The notes beneath the pieces were generated by a model. The model did no database searches. It saw nothing but the letters and a program-made list of their open reading frames with translations, and was not told the DNA's origin. Shown here piece by piece: positions 27,949 to 36,033 of a DNA stretch of 64,000 nt. Source of the DNA: JAPPFW01 sp965231815 (GTDB lineage Bacteria; Actinomycetota; Acidimicrobiia; Spongiisociales; Spongiisociaceae). The position numbers and the translations under genes are program-made. Location of the stretch: NCBI GenBank assembly GCA_965231815.1, contig OZ246890.1, positions 3,286,001-3,350,000 on the forward strand, in the 5' to 3' direction. Each line of letters opens with the position of its first letter. Positions within the stretch are counted from its first letter, which is position 1.

Positions 27949-28324
27949 TTCCGCTACCCTGTCCCTGTTCGCCCCGAAGGTTTTCCGCTACCGGGTGAAA
28001 TCCCCCGGCGGCGGCCATGTGCGCGAGTCGATCCAGTGGATACTCGCGATCCAAACGGGCGGCTTCGGCAGTCGCCTCCGCCTCCACATCCTCTCCGCAG
28101 GCCCGCGCCGTGCGGCGCCATTCTCCGATGTACTGATCGTAGGTCTGCTTGTCGGCCACCATGGCGGCCCGATCGATGGCGGTCTGGAACCGTCCCGGCA
28201 ACTCCACGGCCTTTTTCTTCCGTCCCGAGCGGGCGGTGACCTGTGCGGGGATGTCACGCCATAGGATGGTGATCAGCTCGGAACGCCCTCGCAGAGCGCG
28301 GCTTCGAGAGCGTTCCACCGTCAT
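27941..28324 (-). CDS. PF13769-like ('virulence factor' family) small protein
   Basis: 127 residues. The core ITILWRDIPAQVTARSGRKK, followed by LPGRFQTAIDRAAM and a YIGEWRR segment, resembles the small PF13769 family that recurs beside MttB and MetF genes. No enzymatic motif is visible and its biochemical role is not known to me. It overlaps the pterin-binding gene by 8 bases, so it belongs to the corrinoid operon. The family name does not imply virulence here. Confidence 0.7.
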   Translation of the reverse strand: MTVERSRSRALRGRSELITILWRDIPAQVTARSGRKKKAVELPGRFQTAIDRAAMVADKQTYDQYIGEWRRTARACGEDVEAEATAEAARLDREYPLDRLAHMAAAGGFHPVAENLRGEQGQGSGND

Positions 28325-28371
28325 CGGCTACCCCCGGCGCTGTTCACCCGCCCGGTGTCCATGACCCGTGT

Positions 28372-29046
28372 TCAGCCTGCCGCGGCGAACCGCTCTAGAC
28401 CGACGGCCAATTCTCCAAGCCCGACTCGGTGATGCTGGAAATCCAGCCCGAGACGGTGTGCGGCGCGCTTGGCCTGCTCAAGCAACGCCTGGTTGTCGAA
28501 CTGGGAGAGGTAGACAAGCCGTCGGTAGTTACCGAAGTACATGTCCCTCAGCTGGGGATGGCGGTCGAGACCCAACGACTCCCAAACCAGACGATCGAAG
28601 TGGCGAGCCAGAAAGTCCGTGAGGTAGAAACTCCCCGGTTCGGCCTCGTGAAGTTCCATGAAGCGGGGCGAGCCGGCAAAGAACTCGTAGCAGTGAGCAC
28701 CGGGAAGTCTTTCGACGTTCTCCCACCGATCAACCAGGAAGTCCAGGTGTCCCCCGGTTCCGCAGTCGGCGTAGCCGATCAACACCCGGTCGTACTGACT
28801 TGCGACCTGCCGGAGGCGGGATTCCAATTCCGGGACGATCCGATCGGGAGTGTTGTGGAAGCGGGCAGGGAGGCAAGCAAGCGTGATGTGGTCCCATCCA
28901 TTGAGCTTGATGGAGTAACGGATCTCGCCGGCTAGCGCGCCGCACGCCAACACCAGCAGCCGGCGCTGGTCGCTGTCACCATATCGGACGGATGGGTCCT
29001 TCTCCTGATCCTTGCGAGCCTGGATGTGAACTACAGACTCAGACAT
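28372..29046 (-). CDS. DUF1638 family protein
   Basis: 224 residues. LLVLACGALAGEI near the start, LPARFHNTPDRIVPEL, VLIGYADCGTGGHLD and HCYEFFAG are blocks of DUF1638, a family usually found next to corrinoid methyltransferase genes. Conserved Cys and His residues (ACGAL, DCGTGG, HCYEFF) could bind metal or a corrinoid; this is inference. It overlaps the end of the corrinoid protein gene by eight bases and is followed by a 47-base gap. Confidence 0.85.
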   Translation of the reverse strand: MSESVVHIQARKDQEKDPSVRYGDSDQRRLLVLACGALAGEIRYSIKLNGWDHITLACLPARFHNTPDRIVPELESRLRQVASQYDRVLIGYADCGTGGHLDFLVDRWENVERLPGAHCYEFFAGSPRFMELHEAEPGSFYLTDFLARHFDRLVWESLGLDRHPQLRDMYFGNYRRLVYLSQFDNQALLEQAKRAAHRLGLDFQHHRVGLGELAVGLERFAAAG

Positions 29047-29755
29047 GCTCGCTCATCAGTATCCGGCGGCGAACCACCAGATCCTTGGCCGTCTCGGCCG
29101 CCACGGCAGCGTCACGGCAGTAAGCGTCGGCGCCTACCGCCTTCCCGAACTCCTCGTTGAGCGGGGCGCCCCCCACCATGACGATGTAATCGTCTCGTAG
29201 TTGTTTGGCGATCAGAGTATCGACGACCACCTTCATGTACGGCATGGTGGTCGTCAGAAGAGCCGACATACCGAGGATGTCCGGGGAATGCTCTTCCAAG
29301 GCTCCTAGAAAGTCCTCCACGTCGGTGTTGATTCCCAGATCGATTACCTCGAAACCGGCGCCCTCCATCATCATGGCCACCAGGTTCTTGCCGATGTCGT
29401 GGATGTCTCCCTTGACGGTGCCGATCACGACCTTGCCGACAGTCTCGGCGCCGGTCTCTGCCAGAAGGGGGCGGAGTACTCCCATCCCCGCCTTCATCGC
29501 GTTGGCGGCCAGTAGCACCTCGGGAACGAAAAGTATGCCGTCCCGGAAGTCGATTCCCACGATGCGCATCCCCTCCACCAGCGCGTCGTTGAGCACCTCG
29601 GAGGGGCCCCAGCCCCGTTCGAGGAGGATACGGGTCCCCTCGTCGATCTCCTCGGCTAACCCGTCATAGAGATCGTCATGCATCTGCTCGACAAGTTCGT
29701 CATCTGGAAGCAGCCGGAGATCAAGGTCGTCGTCAGGTACGGCGCTAAAAGCCAT
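29039..29755 (-). CDS. Corrinoid (cobalamin-binding) methyl carrier protein
   Basis: B12-binding carrier of MtbC/MtgC type, 238 residues. An N-terminal helical cap (about 20-110, with LFVPEVLLAANAMKAGM) precedes a Rossmann-like B12 domain with the lower-ligand motif GDIHDIGKNLV, then GFEVIDLGIN and ILGMSALLTTTMPYM, and VMVGGAPLNEEFG. It takes the methyl group from the MttB-family protein and hands it to the pterin-binding protein. First gene of the minus operon; GGAGAGG lies just before the ATG. It faces the flavin dehydrogenase gene across a 275-base regulatory region. Confidence 0.95.
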   Translation of the reverse strand: MAFSAVPDDDLDLRLLPDDELVEQMHDDLYDGLAEEIDEGTRILLERGWGPSEVLNDALVEGMRIVGIDFRDGILFVPEVLLAANAMKAGMGVLRPLLAETGAETVGKVVIGTVKGDIHDIGKNLVAMMMEGAGFEVIDLGINTDVEDFLGALEEHSPDILGMSALLTTTMPYMKVVVDTLIAKQLRDDYIVMVGGAPLNEEFGKAVGADAYCRDAAVAAETAKDLVVRRRILMSEHV

Positions 29756-29793
29756 CGAGCCTCTCCATATTTGTTGACGAAGGCCGGGTTATG

Positions 29794-29810
29794 GTTCCGT
29801 GATGCGGAAC
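29794..29810. promoter_or_regulatory. Palindromic operator GTTCCG-N5-CGGAAC upstream of corrinoid operon
   Basis: GTTCCG (29794-29799) and CGGAAC (29805-29810) form a perfect 6-bp dyad around TGATG, 39 bases before the corrinoid gene start on the minus strand. The same dyad recurs near the divergent gene at 29989. Confidence 0.65.
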
Positions 29811-29970
29811 TGTACTACATGGTGGAACAGAATACAGCAAAACAGCCACGCCATGCGAGACTTCAGAGGACTTTCTGGAGGTCTTCCCTGCCTCACCTAC
29901 CAAGTAGGTCCGGAAATCCCCATTCTGCAAATGACCATCCCATGACATCTAACGCGCTCGAAGGTATGCT

Positions 29971-30005
29971 GTTCCGCATCGTAGGAAAGTTCCGCATCGC
30001 GGAAC
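29971..30005. promoter_or_regulatory. Tandem palindromic operators upstream of the flavin dehydrogenase
   Basis: Two sites with GTTCCGCATCG start at 29971 and 29989, 18 bases apart. The second is a perfect dyad GTTCCG-N5-CGGAAC; the first ends TAGGAA and is imperfect. They lie 26-60 bases before the ATG at 30031, in a position fit for control of initiation. The core resembles half-sites upstream of fhs and the betaine transporter. Confidence 0.65.
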
Positions 30006-30030
30006 AGCGGGGAGGAAGAGGAGCCAGGTA

Positions 30031-32541
30031 ATGAGCGATCTCCCAACCAATGCCCAGGTTGTTGTCATCGGCGCCGGAATCGTCGGAAACTCGGTAGTCC
30101 GTCATCTCGCCGCCCTCGGGTGGAATGACATCGTGCAGCTGGACAAGGGGCCTCTACCGAACCCGGGGGGATCCACCGGCCACGCCTCCAACTTCATATT
30201 CCCGGTTGACCACAACAAGGAAATGGCGCACCTCACCCTCGACAGCCAGAAGCAGTACGAGGAGATGCAGGTAAGCGTCACCTCCGGTGGCCTCGAAGTG
30301 GCCCGGACACGGGAACGGCTCCACGAGCTCAACCGTCGCATGACCTCGGCAAAGAGCTGGGGAATCGACAGTTGGCTGGTGAGCCCCGCCGAAGTAAAGG
30401 AACTGGTTCCGTTCATCGACGAGTCGGTCATCCTGGGCGGCTGGTACTCGCCTAGCGTCTCGGTGGTGGATTCCCTGCGGGCCGGAACCCTGATGCGCGA
30501 ATACGCCCAACGGACGGGCGGACTGTCCGTACATCCCCTCACCGAGGTCCTCGACATCGAAACCAAGCAGGGACGCATAAGCGCGGTGGTTACCGACAAG
30601 GGAAGGATCACCTGCGAGTACGTGGTAATCGCTTGCGGGGTATGGTCTCCCCGGATGGCGAGCATGGCGGGCGCCTCCATCCCGCTCACTCCGGCGGTTC
30701 ACCAGATGATCGACGTGGGGCCCTTGGATGTGCTCCAAGCCACCAACAACGAGATCGGGTACCCGATCGTCCGCGATATGGACACGTTCTGCTACGAGCG
30801 GCAAACCGGAGGATCGATGGAGGTGGGATCGTACGCCCACCGGCCGATCTTCCATCATCCCGACACGATCCCTTCGATCGAGGAATCCCGCTTGTCTCCT
30901 ACCGAGCTTCCTCTGACCATGGACGACTTCGACCCGCAGCTGGAACAGGCCATGGAGTTGATGCCGTTTCTGGGCGACGCCGAGATCAAATACGGCATAA
31001 ACGGGCTCCTATCGCTGACACCGGACGCCATGCCCCTGGTGGGTGAAACCCCGGAGGTCAAGAACCTATGGTCCTGCGCGGCGATCTGGATCAAGGAGGG
31101 TCCCGGCACGGGCCGAGCGCTGGCCGAATGGATGACCCAAGGGTATCCCGAGATCGATCCTCACGCTTCCGACATCGCCCGGTTCTACCCTTACATGAAG
31201 ACCGAGAACCACGTACTCTCCCGATGCGCGGAGCACTTCAACAAGACCTACGGGATCGTTCACCCGAGGGAGCAGTGGGAGACGAAGCGCAACAGCAGGG
31301 TAAGCACATTGCATGCCGCCACCTCCGCTCTCGAGGCCGTCTACTTCGAGGCGGGTGGTTGGGAACGGCCTCATTGGTACGAGTCCAACGCTCCGCTGCT
31401 GGAAGAGTTCGGGGACCGGATTCCCGATCGTCCCCATGAGTGGGACTCACGCTGGTGGTCGCCCATCCAGAACGCCGAGCATCTGGCAATGCGTGATCGG
31501 GTGGGGATGGTCGACCTGACCGCGTTTGCCATCTTCGATATCAAGGGGCCCGGATCTCTCCCCTATATGCAGAAAATGACCGTGAACCAAATCGACTACC
31601 GGCCGGGAAGGGGGGTGTACACGCCGCTGCTCACCGAGGATGGTGGCTTCCGATCGGACCTCACCGTGCTGCGCCTGGCTGACGATCATTTCAGGGTGGT
31701 TACGGGAGGCTTCGACGGGGCCCGCGACGCCTACTGGTTCCGCAAGTGGCTACCCGACGACGGGTCGGTGATCTTCACCGACCTCACCTCCGCCCTCTCC
31801 ACGATCGGAGTATGGGGACCGCAGGCGCGTGCACTCGCGGAGAAGGTCACCGTTCAAGATGTCTCCCACCAAGCATTCCCCTACGGAAGCTTCCGGAACG
31901 CCCTCATCGGGTCGATCCCGGTAACCATGTTCCGCATTTCATATGTGGGCGAACTCGGATGGGAGATCTACACGAACATGGAACATGCCCCGATGCTGTG
32001 GAACACGCTCCGGGAGGCGGGCCAGGAGTTCGGGGTGTTGCCGGTCGGGGCAGGTGTATACGGAACCACCGCCCGCCTCGAAAAGGGCTACCGCCTCATG
32101 GGGGCGGAACTCGAGTCGGAATACAACCCGATGGAAGCCGGTCTCGCCCGGCCTCGGGTCAAGAAAGCAGACTTCATCGGCAAGGACGCCTACCTGGCCG
32201 CCCGAGCCGGAGAGACGGTCGCCCATTGCTGCACGCTTACCATGGAAAGTCATGTGTCGGACTCGGGAATCCCTAGGTTCCCCATGGGCGGAAACGAACC
32301 GATCCTCACCCCGGAAGGAGACCGGATCGTGGACGACAGGGGTCGGGAGTCCCGAGTCACCTCGGCAGGCGCTGCCCCTTCCCTCAACTCATACGTCCTG
32401 CTCGGCTTTCTTCCCGCCGACCTGGCTCAGGAAGGGCGGAACCTTCGGATCATGTACCAGAACGAGTTGTTCCCGGTGAAAGTAGCCCGGGTCGGCGCCC
32501 GACCGCTGTTCGATCCGGATGACCTGCGGATGAAACGATGA
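30031..32541 (+). CDS. Dimethylglycine/sarcosine dehydrogenase-like flavoprotein (DAO + GcvT domains)
   Basis: 836-residue enzyme demethylating an N-methyl amine, with formaldehyde or methylene-THF as one-carbon product. The N-terminal Rossmann motif is VVVIGAGIVGNSVV (about 10-24). STGHASN carries the His used for FAD attachment in this family. The C-terminal half (about 440-836) is a GcvT-like folate domain, with GVYTPLLTEDGGFRSDLTVLR, YVGELGWEIY and RLEKGYRLMGAEL. GGGGAGG precedes the ATG. Next on the strand, 51 bases on, are the ETF genes that would take its electrons. Dimethylglycine is the natural next substrate after glycine betaine demethylation, but sarcosine or another methylamine is possible. 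Confidence 0.92.
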   Translation: MSDLPTNAQVVVIGAGIVGNSVVRHLAALGWNDIVQLDKGPLPNPGGSTGHASNFIFPVDHNKEMAHLTLDSQKQYEEMQVSVTSGGLEVARTRERLHELNRRMTSAKSWGIDSWLVSPAEVKELVPFIDESVILGGWYSPSVSVVDSLRAGTLMREYAQRTGGLSVHPLTEVLDIETKQGRISAVVTDKGRITCEYVVIACGVWSPRMASMAGASIPLTPAVHQMIDVGPLDVLQATNNEIGYPIVRDMDTFCYERQTGGSMEVGSYAHRPIFHHPDTIPSIEESRLSPTELPLTMDDFDPQLEQAMELMPFLGDAEIKYGINGLLSLTPDAMPLVGETPEVKNLWSCAAIWIKEGPGTGRALAEWMTQGYPEIDPHASDIARFYPYMKTENHVLSRCAEHFNKTYGIVHPREQWETKRNSRVSTLHAATSALEAVYFEAGGWERPHWYESNAPLLEEFGDRIPDRPHEWDSRWWSPIQNAEHLAMRDRVGMVDLTAFAIFDIKGPGSLPYMQKMTVNQIDYRPGRGVYTPLLTEDGGFRSDLTVLRLADDHFRVVTGGFDGARDAYWFRKWLPDDGSVIFTDLTSALSTIGVWGPQARALAEKVTVQDVSHQAFPYGSFRNALIGSIPVTMFRISYVGELGWEIYTNMEHAPMLWNTLREAGQEFGVLPVGAGVYGTTARLEKGYRLMGAELESEYNPMEAGLARPRVKKADFIGKDAYLAARAGETVAHCCTLTMESHVSDSGIPRFPMGGNEPILTPEGDRIVDDRGRESRVTSAGAAPSLNSYVLLGFLPADLAQEGRNLRIMYQNELFPVKVARVGARPLFDPDDLRMKR

Positions 32542-32592
32542 CGAATCCGGAATCCGGCTTCGTCCGTCCCGCAACAAGGATGGTCGAATAAC

Positions 32593-33363
32593 GTGCATAT
32601 CCTGGTTTGCGTCAAGCGGGTTCCCGCGCCGGGAGCGAAGATAGTCCTCACCCCGGATAGGCAGGACATCGACGCCACCCTGCTGGGCTTCACTATCAGC
32701 CCTCACGAAGAGTGTGCGGTGGAAGAGGCGGTCCGGATCGTCGAGCGTCAAGGTGGTTCGGTAACCGTCATGACCCTGGGTCCCCCGGAAGCCGAGGAAC
32801 AACTCCGCTCGGCGGTGGCGGTAGGGGCAACCAGCGGAGTTCTCCTGCCTACCGGTATTCCGGATTGGGATCCGGTCTCGACGGCCAAAGCCCTCAGTGC
32901 GGCCATCACAACTATGGAGAACGACGATGGAAACCCCTTCGATCTAATAATGTTCGGCAACGAATCGGCAGACTCCGGCGGGTACCAGGTGGGCATCCGG
33001 GTGGCCGGCGCGCTCGGCCGCCCCATGGTGAGCGGACTCAAAGGCATCGACGTGAACGACGGGTCGATCACCGCCCGGCGGGAAACCTCCCAAGGATCCG
33101 AGGTGTACCATCTGCCCCTCCCCGCGGTGGTGGGGGTGAAGGAAGGGATCAACCTCCCCCGATACCCCACTCTCAGGGGACGCATGGCGGCTCGGCGAGC
33201 GGCTGTTGCTCGAATCGAGCCGGAGACATCCGGCACCGGCGGGCAGTCCAAGGTCGTGCTGGCCAACCCGCCGACCTCGGGCGCGAAGGTGCAGGTCCTA
33301 GGTGAAGGCGCCGAGACGGCGTCCGCCATCGTCGACATCATGGAAGAGTTGGGGTTGGTATGA
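32593..33363 (+). CDS. etfB: Electron transfer flavoprotein beta subunit
   Basis: 256 residues, normal EtfB length. HILVCVKRVPAPGAKIVL at the start, ISPHEECAVEEAVRI, SVTVMTLGPPEAEEQLRSA and DLIMFGNESADSGGYQVG are family blocks; the latter bind AMP/FAD. The start is GTG at 32593. The stop overlaps etfA by four bases (ATGA). It pairs with EtfA to pass electrons from the upstream dehydrogenase to the quinone pool. No ETF:quinone oxidoreductase is in the window. Confidence 0.96.
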   Translation: MHILVCVKRVPAPGAKIVLTPDRQDIDATLLGFTISPHEECAVEEAVRIVERQGGSVTVMTLGPPEAEEQLRSAVAVGATSGVLLPTGIPDWDPVSTAKALSAAITTMENDDGNPFDLIMFGNESADSGGYQVGIRVAGALGRPMVSGLKGIDVNDGSITARRETSQGSEVYHLPLPAVVGVKEGINLPRYPTLRGRMAARRAAVARIEPETSGTGGQSKVVLANPPTSGAKVQVLGEGAETASAIVDIMEELGLV

Positions 33364-34355
33364 GCGTGTTTCTCTATCTTTTGGAACATGACCGGGGCCT
33401 GATCGAGGAGACCACCCTCGGCGGCCTCACCGGAGCACGGCAATTGGCCGAAGCGATGGGTGCTCATCTCCACTTCGCAGCAATCGGAGAGGGAGCCGAT
33501 GAGGCGGCCGCGGCAGCACGCGATTTCGCCGGAGAGCGGATCCACCTGGTACGCCACAACCTGCTCACCGACTACGGACCTGACGCATGGGCCGGCAGCC
33601 TCGTACAGTTGGCCCGCTCCATCGGAGCGGTAGCGATCATCGCAACAGGAAGCGACCGGGGAAACGAAGTGATGGCCCATGTCGGCGCCCGGATGGACTT
33701 GGCGATGGTCGCCAACTGCCTGGAGATCGGATCCGACGGGGACGACTGGCTGATGACTCGGGTTCGTTGGGGCGGAAGCCTGCATGAACAGGCCAGGCTG
33801 GCGGCGCCCACCAAGCTGGTTACCCTCGCCCCGCACACCACCGAAGCGGCCCCTACCTCGGAACCCGGCGTCGTCGCCTTTTCCGAGTTCGTTCCGGAAC
33901 TGGACGACTCAGCCGCCATCACCATGGTCAGGGACCGGGTCACGGTATCGGAGGGAATAACCCTGGCAACCGCCCCGGTGGTGGTCAGCGGCGGGAGGGG
34001 CGTCGGCAGCGAGGAAGGGTTCGCCATCATCGAGGAATTGGCCGACCTGCTGGGTGGCGCGGTGGGATGTTCCCGGGTGGTCACCAACAACGGCTGGAAG
34101 AACCACAAGTTCCAGGTGGGCCAGACCGGGACCGTGGTGGCCCCTGATCTGTACGTTGCCTGCGGGATTTCGGGAGCGATCCAGCATTGGGTGGGGATGA
34201 TGAACGCCAAGCATGTGTTGGCTATCAACGTCGACCCCGATGCTCCCATGGTGACCAAGGCAGATTGGGCGGTCATCGGTGACCTGCACGAGGTGGTACC
34301 CGCAATCTGCGCCGAGATCACCCGCCGCCGCGGCCTCGCCCGCGAAGGCGCCTAA
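33360..34355 (+). CDS. etfA: Electron transfer flavoprotein alpha subunit
   Basis: 331 residues. The C-terminal FAD domain is clear: VVSGGRGVGSEEGFAIIEEL, GWKNHKFQVGQTGTVV, PDLYVACGISGAIQHWVGM and AINVDPDAPMVTKADW. Starts in the four-base overlap with etfB. The TAA stop at 34353 is formed at the left end of a dispersed inverted-repeat element, so the element begins right at the end of the operon. Confidence 0.96.
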   Translation: MSVFLYLLEHDRGLIEETTLGGLTGARQLAEAMGAHLHFAAIGEGADEAAAAARDFAGERIHLVRHNLLTDYGPDAWAGSLVQLARSIGAVAIIATGSDRGNEVMAHVGARMDLAMVANCLEIGSDGDDWLMTRVRWGGSLHEQARLAAPTKLVTLAPHTTEAAPTSEPGVVAFSEFVPELDDSAAITMVRDRVTVSEGITLATAPVVVSGGRGVGSEEGFAIIEELADLLGGAVGCSRVVTNNGWKNHKFQVGQTGTVVAPDLYVACGISGAIQHWVGMMNAKHVLAINVDPDAPMVTKADWAVIGDLHEVVPAICAEITRRRGLAREGA

Positions 34356-34468
34356 GAGGGTACCGAGAACCCCCGTACAAAGGGGTTCACCCCCTAACCC
34401 GCAACTCTCTGACCAGGCGGTTACCGACCACCGAACCCCGTAAGATTCGTTTCTTCGGCACCCTCTTA
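34353..34468 (-). repeat. Dispersed 115-bp inverted-terminal-repeat element, copy 3
   Basis: Reverse orientation relative to copy 1. Ends TAAGAGGGTACCGA and TCGGCACCCTCTTA, inverted and flanked by TA. The TA of the left end is part of the etfA stop codon. Interior hairpin GAACCCCCGTACAAAGGGGTTC is preserved with compensatory-looking changes. Confidence 0.85.
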
Positions 34469-34492
34469 ACCCCGGTCTCATACCATCTGTTT

Positions 34493-34554
34493 ATAGTTCT
34501 CCTTCCAATAAGGAGAACTATCCGCTAAGTTATCCTTCCAATAGGGAGAACTTA
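34493..34554. promoter_or_regulatory. Two long palindromes upstream of the ATPase gene
   Basis: Site 1 (34493-34521) has perfect 12-base arms ATAGTTCTCCTT and AAGGAGAACTAT around CCAAT. Site 2 (34526-34554) has TAAGTTATCCTT and AGGGAGAACTTA around the same CCAAT, 10 of 12 pairing. The centres are 33 bases apart, close to three helical turns. The ribosome-binding site AGGAGG of the ATPase gene starts at the right edge of site 2. This suits repressor binding or mRNA hairpins controlling the single gene that follows. Confidence 0.65.
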
Positions 34555-34565
34555 GGAGGATTCGA

Positions 34566-35903
34566 GTGGATCCAGCGCTGCGGAGGGTTTTCTTCGAGCA
34601 GTTGTCAGAAACCCGTGAACCGTTAAAGGGCTTCACACCCCGGCGGACACAAGGCGTGGTGTCGTTTCCGGGTAAGGCCACCGCGGTGATCGGGGTGCGC
34701 CGAGCGGGCAAGACTACCTTCCTTCACCAGATCAGAGCCGATCGGGCCAGGACCGGAACACCCGTTGAATGCTTGCCGATCCTGTCACTGGAAGACGAGC
34801 GACTCGCAAGCGTCACCTCCGCCCAACTCGGCACCCTGGTCGACGAGTACGCGGACCAGCGGTACGTCGCCGCTTCGAGTCGGCGTCGGTTGGTCTGGTT
34901 TCTGGACGAGATACAGATTGTCGAAGGTTGGGAGCGGCTGGTACGTCGTCTACTCGACGGCGGCGAGGAGGTGTTTGTCTCCGGATCATCGGCCGCGCTG
35001 CTATCACGCGAGATTGCGACCGCGCTGAGGGGCCGAGGCTGGCGAGTGCTTATACACCCGTTCGCCTTCGACGAAGCCGTACGCCACCAGGGAGTCGCCC
35101 TACCCGGCGCCCCAGGATCGTTAGGTCGTCGAGAACGCATGGAGATGGAGAAACTGTTCACAGTGTGGCTGACCGGAGGCGGCTTCCCGGAAGCCCAAGG
35201 ACTGGACATGGCCACTCGACGACGGCTGCTCACCGACTACGTAGACGTGGCCATACTGAGAGACGTCGTTGACCGGCGCCGGATAAGCAACGTGGTAGGG
35301 CTTCGATGGATGGTCCGCCACTTGCTCGGGAATGCCGGATCACGGTTCAGCGTGGAGAAGTTCCACCGTACCCTTCGGTCCCAAGGCATCGCCATCGCTC
35401 GCGATACCGTGCACAAACACCTCGCTTACCTCGAAGACTGCTTTCTGGTGAGGACGGTGTGGATGGAAACACGTTCGGAAAGGCAGCGAATGGTGAATCC
35501 TCGCAAGGTATACCCCATCGATACCGGTCTCATCCCCTTGTTCGACCGTACCGGGCAGGCAAACACCGGTCACGCTTTGGAGACGGCGGTGCTCATAGAG
35601 CTGGAACGGCGCGGATGCCGTAGCACCTATGTTCGGACACCCGACGGATACGAGGTCGACTTTCTTGCCCGCCACGACAACGGAACCGCCGAACTGATCC
35701 AGGTATGCGCCGACGCCACCGATCCGGCAACCGCACACCGGGAGTTGCGAGCCCTAGCCTCGGCGGGAGGCGCCTTCCCGTCGGTGACCAAACGACTGCT
35801 CACCCTGGACCGCCGGGGTCTACCGGCGGCAACGCCCGCCGATATGAGAGCCGAACCGGCCTACGAGTGGATGCTCCGCCACCGGCTTGACCAACCTCGA
35901 TAG
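34566..35903 (+). CDS. AAA ATPase with DUF4143 C-terminal domain
   Basis: 445 residues. Walker A is AVIGVRRAGKTTFLHQI (about residues 38-54), Walker B is RLVWFLDEIQIVEGWE, and FVSGSSAALLSREIATALRGR is the sensor block of the ATP-binding family fused to DUF4143. The C-terminal part has HALETAVLIELERRG and GYEVDFLARHDNG, resembling a nuclease-like fold with the ExD pattern often seen in this family. The start is GTG at 34566 with AGGAGG 34555-34560. Function is not established; genes of this type are often solitary and mobile, and may act in stress or defence. Confidence 0.85.
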   Translation: MDPALRRVFFEQLSETREPLKGFTPRRTQGVVSFPGKATAVIGVRRAGKTTFLHQIRADRARTGTPVECLPILSLEDERLASVTSAQLGTLVDEYADQRYVAASSRRRLVWFLDEIQIVEGWERLVRRLLDGGEEVFVSGSSAALLSREIATALRGRGWRVLIHPFAFDEAVRHQGVALPGAPGSLGRRERMEMEKLFTVWLTGGGFPEAQGLDMATRRRLLTDYVDVAILRDVVDRRRISNVVGLRWMVRHLLGNAGSRFSVEKFHRTLRSQGIAIARDTVHKHLAYLEDCFLVRTVWMETRSERQRMVNPRKVYPIDTGLIPLFDRTGQANTGHALETAVLIELERRGCRSTYVRTPDGYEVDFLARHDNGTAELIQVCADATDPATAHRELRALASAGGAFPSVTKRLLTLDRRGLPAATPADMRAEPAYEWMLRHRLDQPR

Positions 35904-36033
35904 CCGAGACACCCACGCCGGAGGGTACGCACACCGTCTCCATGAGATTCTCGGTGGTGATAGAGGGGGTTGAACGTTGCCCAACTATATAATTAGCTTC
36001 TAGTTTCTTCTAAATTAGAACCCAGCGACAACA

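Noticed and set aside
29756..30030. Cobalamin riboswitch in front of the corrinoid operon
   Set aside because: No B12-box-like conserved core was found; the region is explained by palindromic operators.
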